A DNA stretch of 36,604 nucleotides, taken from contig JAKOPZ010000306.1 in assembly GCA_029778615.1 (NCBI GenBank), forward strand, positions 1 to 36,604, written 5' to 3'. Source of the DNA: Chloroflexota bacterium. GTDB taxonomy: Bacteria; Chloroflexota; Anaerolineae; UBA4142; SHND01. Positions 30,647 through 36,604 of the stretch are shown here, piece by piece. Below the pieces are notes generated by a model. The model was given only the letters and a program-made list of their open reading frames with translations, was not told the DNA's origin and searched no databases. Every line of letters starts with the position of its first letter. Position 1 is the first letter of the stretch. The position numbers and the translations under genes are program-made.

Positions 30647-32860
30647 ATGATTTCTACCGAGTGGTTCAGGAATTTTGACTGGTTCGGCTTTGTGTTCATC
30701 GCCGCGTTGTGGGTCGCGGTCGTCGTCGGCGCGCGCGTGGTCACCGATAAATTGTTTCCGCGTGTGGAACATCAAGACCGCGCCGGTCCGCCTTCGTTCG
30801 ACCCTGCGCATTTGTATCCCGCGCCGCCGCGTCCTTTGCGCCAACGCGTCCGCCCATCGCTCAATCCGCGCCCCGCGCTGACGACGTTCAATCCCGCATA
30901 TTGGCGCGCGAACTTGCGTTTGATTGTGCCCCTGTTGACCATTTGGCTCGGGGTGATTCTCGCGCCCGTACTGCTCGCGCCACTGCTCAATCAATTTCAA
31001 ATCCTCACCGGCTTTCCGCTCGGCTATTATCTGGCGGCGCAAGGCGCGTTGATTGTTTTCCTCGCGATTATTATTTTCTACGCGTGGCGCGCCGCGCGGC
31101 TCGACCGCGCGTTTCAGAAAATGTCAACGGTATCGCCCGGCGGGATGCCGCGAGAACAGCGGCTCGGCGCACTTTTTATTTTGCTGGCGGCGGGACTGCT
31201 TTTGCTCGCGGCAGTGTGGGGAATTTTGGAAACGCGTTTTGGTCTCAACGCGAACGATTTGGGATGGGCGTTGTTGATTGCCACGCTCGGCTTGTACGCC
31301 GTCATCGGCATCACGAACCGCACCCACTCGAACGAAGAATATTACGTAGCGGGCAGAAAAATTCCGTCATTCTTTAACGGCATGGCGATTGCGGGCGATT
31401 GGATGAGCGCGGCATCGTTCCTTTCGATGGCGGGAACGTTGTGGCTGTTGGGCTTTGAGGGCTTGGCGTACATTATCGGTTGGACGGGCGGCTTTGTTTT
31501 GTTGGCGCTTTTGCTCGCGCCCTATTTGCGGAAATTTGGGCAATTCACGATTCCGGATTTCATCGGCGCGCGTTATGGCGGCAGTACGGCGCGCATTCTC
31601 GCGGCATTGATTACGGTGATGATTTCGTTCACCTATGTCACCGCGCAAGTGACCGGCATCGGCATTATCATGAATCGCTTTCTCGGCGTGAATTATTTGC
31701 TCGGCGTGGTGATGGGTTTGGGCGCGGTGTTGTTTTGTTCGTACCTCGGCGGAATGCGGGCGATTACGTGGACTCAGGTCGCGCAGTGCGTGGTGCTTTT
31801 GGTCGCCTATCTCACGCCGGTGACGTTGCTGTCGCTGCGCGATACGGGCGTGCCGCTGCCGCAGTTGATGTACGGCGAAGCGTTGAAACACATTGTGGAT
31901 TTGGAAGCGGCGACGGGCATTTCCAATTCGTACGTGACGCCGTTCAACGATTGGACACCGTGGAATTTTCTCGCGCTGATTTTGTGCCTGATGCTGGGCA
32001 CGGCGGGGATGCCGCACATTCTCGTTCGCTTTTACACCGTGCCGACGGTGGGCGCGGCGCGGCGGAGTGTGAGCTGGGCGATGCTGTTTATTTGCCTGTT
32101 GTATTTCACCGCGCCCGCGTATGCGGCGTTTTCGCGTTGGGAAGTTTTGCAAAATGTGGTGGGCAAACCGATTACGTCGGTGCCAAGTTGGGCGTTGAAC
32201 TGGGCAGAGTCGGGACTGCTCACCATTAACGATGCGAACGGCAATGGCATTCTGGAATTTCAAGAATTAAAAATTGACCCCGATTTAGTGGTGCTGGCGA
32301 CGCCGGAAATCGCGGGACTGCCGCAAGCGATTGCGGCGCTCGTCGCAGCGGGCGGGCTCGCCGCCGCGCTTTCGACGGCAGACGGATTGTTGATGGTGAT
32401 TGTTTCCGCGTTGGCGCATGATGTGTATACGCGCACGCTCGTCCCCGAATCGTCGTCGCGTTCGCGCATGTTCATCGGACGGCTCACGGTTTTTCTCGTC
32501 GCGCTCGCGGCGGCGATTACTGCCACGCGACGTTTTGGCATTATCGTGCAGTTGGTGGCGTGGGCATTTTCCTTTGCAGCGGCGACCTTGTTTCCCGCGC
32601 TTGTGCTCGGCATTTTTTGGAAACGCGCCAATGCGCGCGGCGCGATTGCGGGAATGCTTGTGGGTTTGCTCGTAACGCTCGCGTATATGGTAATGAATGT
32701 TTTGAATCCGAATTTTAATTTGTTTGGGATTACAAATGTCGCGGCAGGCGTGTTCGGAGTGATTGCCAATTTTGGTGTGGCGATTACGGTCAGTTTCTTG
32801 ACGCCGAATGTTTCGGAGACGAACGCGCCGCTCGTAGATTCACTGCGTCAGCCGGGCTGA
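30647..32860 (+). CDS. Sodium:solute symporter, DUF4212 small subunit fused to VC_2705-type large subunit
   Basis: A 737-residue transporter, longer than the roughly 550-600 usual for the large subunit. Residues 11-35 are an extra N-terminal helix. Residues about 80-160 match the separate small-subunit family DUF4212: YWRANLRLIVPLLTIWLG, then LLNQFQ, GFPLGYYLAAQG and FYAWRAARLDRAF. After a linking region (about 172-222, two helices) the large-subunit symporter begins with NEEYYVAGRKIPSFFNGMAIAGDWMSAAS (about 229-257) and ends with HDVYTRTL-type helices and a GIFWKRANARGAIAGMLVG segment. The loop D529-A-N-G-N-G-I-L-E-F-Q-E540 is an EF-hand-like Ca site; a similar D-x-N-x-D-G loop is typical of VC_2705 members. 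The likely substrate is acetate or another short carboxylate. The ATG at 30647 is chosen over an upstream frame extension. Confidence 0.92.
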   Translation: MISTEWFRNFDWFGFVFIAALWVAVVVGARVVTDKLFPRVEHQDRAGPPSFDPAHLYPAPPRPLRQRVRPSLNPRPALTTFNPAYWRANLRLIVPLLTIWLGVILAPVLLAPLLNQFQILTGFPLGYYLAAQGALIVFLAIIIFYAWRAARLDRAFQKMSTVSPGGMPREQRLGALFILLAAGLLLLAAVWGILETRFGLNANDLGWALLIATLGLYAVIGITNRTHSNEEYYVAGRKIPSFFNGMAIAGDWMSAASFLSMAGTLWLLGFEGLAYIIGWTGGFVLLALLLAPYLRKFGQFTIPDFIGARYGGSTARILAALITVMISFTYVTAQVTGIGIIMNRFLGVNYLLGVVMGLGAVLFCSYLGGMRAITWTQVAQCVVLLVAYLTPVTLLSLRDTGVPLPQLMYGEALKHIVDLEAATGISNSYVTPFNDWTPWNFLALILCLMLGTAGMPHILVRFYTVPTVGAARRSVSWAMLFICLLYFTAPAYAAFSRWEVLQNVVGKPITSVPSWALNWAESGLLTINDANGNGILEFQELKIDPDLVVLATPEIAGLPQAIAALVAAGGLAAALSTADGLLMVIVSALAHDVYTRTLVPESSSRSRMFIGRLTVFLVALAAAITATRRFGIIVQLVAWAFSFAAATLFPALVLGIFWKRANARGAIAGMLVGLLVTLAYMVMNVLNPNFNLFGITNVAAGVFGVIANFGVAITVSFLTPNVSETNAPLVDSLRQPG

Positions 32861-32861
32861 C

Positions 32862-32889
32862 TTTACAAAAACTTTACCGTTGGTTTAAT
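32862..32889 (+). promoter_or_regulatory. Candidate promoter for the stress-protein gene
   Basis: TTTACA (32862-32867), 16-base spacer, TTTAAT (32884-32889), in an AT-rich stretch just after the symporter stop. It lies upstream of a strong terminator, so transcripts from here would have to read through it to reach 33019. Confidence 0.3.
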
Positions 32890-32939
32890 AAAATTTGTAC
32901 AAATGTTAAACGCATTTGACAATGCTGTGATACTTTGGG

Positions 32940-32974
32940 CGCAGTGAATTTGTAAAAATTCACTGCGTTTTTTT
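32940..32974 (+). terminator. Rho-independent terminator/possible attenuator
   Basis: CGCAGTGAATTT-GTAA-AAATTCACTGCG is a perfect 12-bp stem followed by TTTTTTT. It ends the symporter operon and stands 44 bases before the next ATG. Confidence 0.92.
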
Positions 32975-33018
32975 CCCCCGTTTTCATCACATTCGTTGCA
33001 TGACAACAAGGAGGTGTC

Positions 33019-33456
33019 ATGTACAAAAAGATTTTGGTCCCGCTGGATGGCTCGCCGCTTGCGGAAACAATTCTGCCGCACGCACAGGCGCTTGCCAAAT
33101 CAGAGGGGGCGGAAATTGTTCTCTTGCGCGTGGCAGCAGACCCCGCTGCCGAATTCGCGTTTTCCGACCCTGCCCTCGCCGCCAATTTCGTACAACAGAT
33201 GGAAAGTGAGACCAGTCAGTACATGAGCGACGTGCAAGCGCGCGCGGCAAGTAATGGCGCGCGTGTTTCGACAATCGTTCGCGAAGGACCCATCGCCGAA
33301 ACGATTCTCGCCGTCGCCGACGAAATTCAGGCGGATGTGATTGCCATGTCCACGCACGGACGTTCGGGCATGCGGCGCTGGCTGCTCGGCAGCATCGCCG
33401 ACCGCGTGGTCAATCACTCGCGCGTGCCGGTCATGTTGGTTCGCCCCCAATCATAA
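33019..33456 (+). CDS. Universal stress protein, UspA family
   Basis: A 145-residue single-domain UspA. It begins KKILVPLDGSPLAE and carries the ATP-binding G-x2-G-x9-G-(S/T) motif as STHGRSGMRRWLLGSIAD (about 110-128) followed by VVNHSRVPVMLVRP, so nucleotide binding is expected. The ATG is preceded by a near-perfect AAGGAGGTG. Such genes often sit next to carboxylate symporter and acyl-CoA synthetase genes. It follows a strong terminator and lacks an obvious promoter of its own in the 44-base gap. Confidence 0.95.
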   Translation: MYKKILVPLDGSPLAETILPHAQALAKSEGAEIVLLRVAADPAAEFAFSDPALAANFVQQMESETSQYMSDVQARAASNGARVSTIVREGPIAETILAVADEIQADVIAMSTHGRSGMRRWLLGSIADRVVNHSRVPVMLVRPQS

Positions 33457-33620
33457 ACGCTGCCGCGTAGATGCAAAAATCTTTTGCGCGCGCGGGTGGA
33501 AAGGAGGAACGCGCTTGGAACATTGAGGGCATACACTTGACTACATCGCCGTCAGCCGCCGCGCGGCGGTTGTAAAAATCACCCAGACAGGATACCACTC
33601 ACAGAGAGGAGAGTTGGCAC

Positions 33621-35039
33621 ATGGCAACCCGTTCCCCCGCTATGTCTGAGAATGTTCCCGAACAAGGGCTCCCGCGTATTATCTTTGCTTCCGCTGCGGG
33701 AACCATGATTGAATGGTACGACTTTTATATTTTTGGCAGTCTCGCCAGCGTGATTGCCAGCAAGTTTTATCAGACGGGCACACCGCTTGGCGATATCATT
33801 GCCTGGCTTGCCGCGTTCGCGGTGGGCTTTATCGTGCGTCCCTTTGGGGCGATTGTGTTTGGACGCGTTGGCGATTTGGTCGGACGCAAGTATACCTTTC
33901 TTATCACCATGACGCTGATGGGTCTCTGTACGTTTGCCGTCGGTCTCTTGCCGACCGCTCAGCAAATTGGACCGCTGGCAGGCATCATTCTCATCGGTCT
34001 CCGCATTCTGCAAGGTCTCGCGCTCGGCGGTGAATACGGCGGTGCGGCAACGTACGTGGCAGAACACTCGCCGAACGGGCGGCGCGGCTTTTACACCAGC
34101 TGGATTCAAACCACCGCAACACTCGGCTTGTTCGTTTCGCTCGGCGTCATTCTCGCCACGCGCTCCATCGTGGGTGAAGACGCGTTCAAGGATTGGGGCT
34201 GGCGCGTGCCGTTCCTCATTTCCATCTTTCTCGTGGCGATTTCGTTGTACATCCGCTTCTCGCTGCGGGAATCGCCGATGTATGCCAAACTCAAAGAGCG
34301 CGGCGGCACGTCCAAGAACCCGCTCAAGGAAAGTTTTGGCAATCGCTACAATTTGACGTACGTGGCGCTCGCGCTGTTCGGCGCGACGATGGGACAGGGC
34401 GTGGTGTGGTACACAGGACAATTTTACGCGCTGTACTATCTGCAGAATATCTTTAAGGTGTCGCTGGTAGATTCCAATCTCATCGTCGGCGCGGCACTGC
34501 TGATTGGTACACCGCTGTTCCTGTTTTTCGGAAATCTCTCGGACCGCATCGGACGCAAAAGCATCATGCTTGCGGGCATGGTGCTGGCAGTGGTGCTCTA
34601 TTATCCGATTTATGGACTGATGGGTTCGTTCGCGCCCAAAGCCGGCGAACTCTTTATCTTTCCGTACATCGGTTATAACCCCGTGCTGTTGTCCATTCTC
34701 GTGCTCATCCAAGTCGTTTTTGTGACAATGGTGTATGGACCGATTGCGGCGTTCCTCGTCGAACTGTTTCCCACAAAAATTCGCTACACGTCCATGTCTC
34801 TGCCGTATCACATCGGCAACGGCGTGTTTGGCGGCATGGTGCCGATTATCGGGCTCTCGTTGATTCAAGCCACCGGCAATAACTTTGCGGGCTTGTGGTA
34901 TCCAATGTTAATTGCCGGCATCTGCGCGGTGGTGTGCTTTGCCCGCGTTCCCGAAACCTATCATGTAGATATTTCGTCCGACGCGTCCGTGGCATCCACA
35001 CGCGAACCATCGGGCATTCCCGCTCCTGCTGCGGAATAA
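33621..35039 (+). CDS. Metabolite:H+ symporter, MFS (MHS family)
   Basis: A 472-residue major-facilitator transporter with 12 predicted helices. Family signs are the N-terminal GTMIEWYDFYIFGSLAS, the loop 2-3 motif A GRVGDLVGRKYTF, ALGGEYGGAATYVAEHSPNGRRG, and the second half FGNLSDRIGRK. MHS members move small organic acids or betaines such as shikimate, alpha-ketoglutarate, citrate and proline with protons; the substrate here is not readable. The ATG at 33621 follows GAGAGGAGAG. The gap of 164 bases upstream contains a GC palindrome CCGCCGCGCGGCGG (33556-33569) but no clear promoter. The gene sits between UspA and the acetyl-CoA-synthetase-like gene, so a monocarboxylate role is plausible. 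Confidence 0.93.
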   Translation: MATRSPAMSENVPEQGLPRIIFASAAGTMIEWYDFYIFGSLASVIASKFYQTGTPLGDIIAWLAAFAVGFIVRPFGAIVFGRVGDLVGRKYTFLITMTLMGLCTFAVGLLPTAQQIGPLAGIILIGLRILQGLALGGEYGGAATYVAEHSPNGRRGFYTSWIQTTATLGLFVSLGVILATRSIVGEDAFKDWGWRVPFLISIFLVAISLYIRFSLRESPMYAKLKERGGTSKNPLKESFGNRYNLTYVALALFGATMGQGVVWYTGQFYALYYLQNIFKVSLVDSNLIVGAALLIGTPLFLFFGNLSDRIGRKSIMLAGMVLAVVLYYPIYGLMGSFAPKAGELFIFPYIGYNPVLLSILVLIQVVFVTMVYGPIAAFLVELFPTKIRYTSMSLPYHIGNGVFGGMVPIIGLSLIQATGNNFAGLWYPMLIAGICAVVCFARVPETYHVDISSDASVASTREPSGIPAPAAE

Positions 35040-35088
35040 CGCTGCGCGAAACGACCCGCGCAAACGAAATGTTGTACGTTAAAATGTT

Positions 35089-35114
35089 GAGGCGGGACAG
35101 GAATGTTCCGCCTC
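35089..35114 (+). other. Hairpin before the acyl-CoA synthetase gene
   Basis: GAGGCGG (35089-35095) pairs with CCGCCTC (35108-35114) around a 12-base loop, 24 bases before the ATG. It is followed by ACTCTTT rather than a T-tract. An AT-rich TTAAAAT (35079-35085) precedes it and may be a -10. Weak terminator or regulatory hairpin. Confidence 0.4.
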
Positions 35115-35137
35115 ACTCTTTGGCGTAGGAGCCGCAG

Positions 35138-36604
35138 ATGGACCTCATCAATCCCCTCGTTCGGAAAATGATTGACGATGCGCGCAACGACCCCGAAACA
35201 TTTTGGGGTGATGCCGCGCGGAATATTCCATGGTTCAAAACAGGGGACCGCGTTCTCGATTGGACTCCGCCGACCTTCCAATGGTTCGTCGGCGGACAAA
35301 CGAACGCCGCTTACAACGCGCTCGACGAACATGTCAAAAACGGACGCGGCGGACGCACCGCGCTCATTTACACGAACGAACGCGGCGAACGGCGCGTGTT
35401 CACCTACGCGCAATTGTTGTACAACGTCGAACGCGTCGCGGCGGCGCTGCGCGGTTTGGGAATTCAAAAAGGCGACCGCATCACCATTTACATGCCGACG
35501 ATGCCCGAAGCGATTATGCTCATGCTCGCGTGTGCGCGCGTGGGCGCGATTCATTTGTGCGTATTCGCGGGATTCGGCAGCGGCGCGCTTGCCGATAGAA
35601 TTCGCGCGAGTGAATCGAAATTGATTTTTGCGACGGACGCGATTTATCGCAAGGGCAAAGATGTTCCGCTCAAAGGATTGCTCGACGCCGCGCTCGACAT
35701 GAATGTGCCGAGCATCGAACACGCGATTGTGCTCAATCGAACTGCGCTCGATGTTCCGATGAAAGAGGGACGCGATTTATCGTGGCAAGAATTTCTCGCG
35801 CACGGAGAAGGACAACGCGGCGACTATGAGGTGATGGAATCGAATGAGCCGCTGTACATTCTTGCGACGAGCGGCACGACTGCGCGTCCGAAACTCGTCG
35901 TCCACATGCACGGCGGTTATCAAGTGCATACAGTGAGCATGGGCAAATGGGTTTTTGATTTGAACGCGGATGATGTGTGGTGGGCAACGTCGGATATTGG
36001 TTGGGCGGTTGGGCACGCGTACACCGTGTATGCGCCGTTAATTCTCGGCTGCGCGTCCATTGCGTATGAAGGCGCGCTCGACCATCCAACGCCCGAAACG
36101 TTGTGGCAGATTGTGGAAGAATTTCGCGTCACGGGCATTTTCACTTCGCCCACTGCCGCGCGTTTGTTGATGCGGTACGGCGAGGACATTACAAAAAAAT
36201 ATGACAAATCATCGGTGACAAAAGTTTTCTGCGCGGGCGAAGTGCTCAACGCGCCCGCGTGGGAATGGTTGCAGCACAAAGTGTTCGACGACCACGTTCC
36301 CGTGATTGACCACATGTGGCAAACGGAAACGGGCGGTCCCGTTTTTGCAAATCCGTACGGCGTGGCAATGCTGCCGATTAAACCGGGTTCCGCGACGATT
36401 CCGATGCCGGGCATCGAAGCGCAAATTGTTTCCCCAGAAGGCGAACCATTACCGCCAAATGAAAAAGGCATTATGGTCATCACGCGTCCGTTTCCCGGAC
36501 TCACGCCGATGCTGTGGGGTGAAACGGAACGCTACGGCGCGGATTATTGGGGACGGATTCCGGGAAAATTGTTGTACTATAGCGGCGACAGCGCGATGAT
36601 GGAC
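35138..36604 (+). CDS. Acetyl-CoA-synthetase-like acyl-CoA ligase (3' end cut by window)
   Basis: An ANL-superfamily enzyme that activates a carboxylate through an acyl-adenylate to the CoA thioester. 489 residues are present of an expected 600-650. The ATG at 35138 has AGGAG 6 bases before it. Motifs are the adenylate P-loop LATSGTTARPKLVVHMHGGY (about 242-260), GWAVGHAYTVYAPL (about 287-300), the A5-type HMWQTETGGPV (about 390-400) and the final YYSGDSAMMD near the hinge Asp region. The early WFVGGQTNAAYNALDEHV and the WQTETGG motif favour the acetate/propionate group; acetyl-CoA synthetases have W-W-Q-T-E-T-G and here the first Trp is Met. The C-terminal catalytic Lys domain lies beyond the window. 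Context with the symporter gene supports carboxylate assimilation. Confidence 0.9.
   Translation, partial: MDLINPLVRKMIDDARNDPETFWGDAARNIPWFKTGDRVLDWTPPTFQWFVGGQTNAAYNALDEHVKNGRGGRTALIYTNERGERRVFTYAQLLYNVERVAAALRGLGIQKGDRITIYMPTMPEAIMLMLACARVGAIHLCVFAGFGSGALADRIRASESKLIFATDAIYRKGKDVPLKGLLDAALDMNVPSIEHAIVLNRTALDVPMKEGRDLSWQEFLAHGEGQRGDYEVMESNEPLYILATSGTTARPKLVVHMHGGYQVHTVSMGKWVFDLNADDVWWATSDIGWAVGHAYTVYAPLILGCASIAYEGALDHPTPETLWQIVEEFRVTGIFTSPTAARLLMRYGEDITKKYDKSSVTKVFCAGEVLNAPAWEWLQHKVFDDHVPVIDHMWQTETGGPVFANPYGVAMLPIKPGSATIPMPGIEAQIVSPEGEPLPPNEKGIMVITRPFPGLTPMLWGETERYGADYWGRIPGKLLYYSGDSAMMD

Noticed and set aside
33579-34868. 429-codon minus-strand frame opposite the MFS gene
   Set aside because: Antisense shadow of a clear MFS gene, rich in His, Arg and Gln.

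Overview
The window looks like a chromosomal segment of a Chloroflexota bacterium, probably Anaerolineae-like. This is inferred from gene content: an orphan glutamate-mutase-activator-like (GlmL) protein in a block of membrane and zinc-ribbon proteins, CHAT and FGE multidomain proteins, Thr/Pro-rich surface proteins, and a VC_2705-type symporter beside an acyl-CoA synthetase. The DNA is GC-rich with very many GCGC tetramers. I saw no rRNA, tRNA, CRISPR array, phage gene or intact insertion sequence.

Left part (1-8650): an ABC transporter ATPase cut by the window edge and greA lie on the minus strand, with a clear terminator between them. A 467-base gap then holds a family of small palindromic repeats. 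It leads into a plus-strand MarR regulator - lipoprotein adaptor - RND pump operon with a textbook promoter and palindromic operator. A secreted beta-propeller-like protein closed by a strong terminator follows.

Repeat island (8650-9215): 600 bases without a gene, built from three copies of a palindromic core. They are arranged as nested inverted repeats flanked by short direct repeats, as non-autonomous mobile elements are.

Conserved block (9216-18454): eight co-directional genes: a small soluble protein, a DUF6754-like membrane protein, a six-helix membrane protein, a 1040-residue double zinc-ribbon protein with recently duplicated repeats, another membrane protein, the GlmL-like ATPase, a protein coupled to it by a GTGA overlap, and a surface protein with an LPESG sorting-like tail. 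The architecture suggests a membrane-associated assembly; its function is not known to me.

CHAT island (18647-25436): after a strong terminator and a TATAAT promoter come three consecutive CHAT (caspase-like) protease genes. The first carries a helical-repeat region and a beta-rich tail. The second has divergent catalytic motifs and a CBS-like N-terminus. The third is a predicted transmembrane protein with CHAT inside and NBR1-like Ig plus FGE-like domains outside. This is the most likely undescribed system in the window.

Right part (25446-36604): a minus-strand response regulator/kinase pair converges on the CHAT island. A minus-strand membrane protein follows, with a 107-base MITE inserted immediately upstream of its start codon. 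A plus-strand response regulator/kinase pair then leads directly into a symporter that fuses the usual small (DUF4212) and large (VC_2705-type) subunits. A universal stress protein, a metabolite:H+ symporter and a truncated acetyl-CoA-synthetase-like gene complete a probable module for uptake and activation of short carboxylates.
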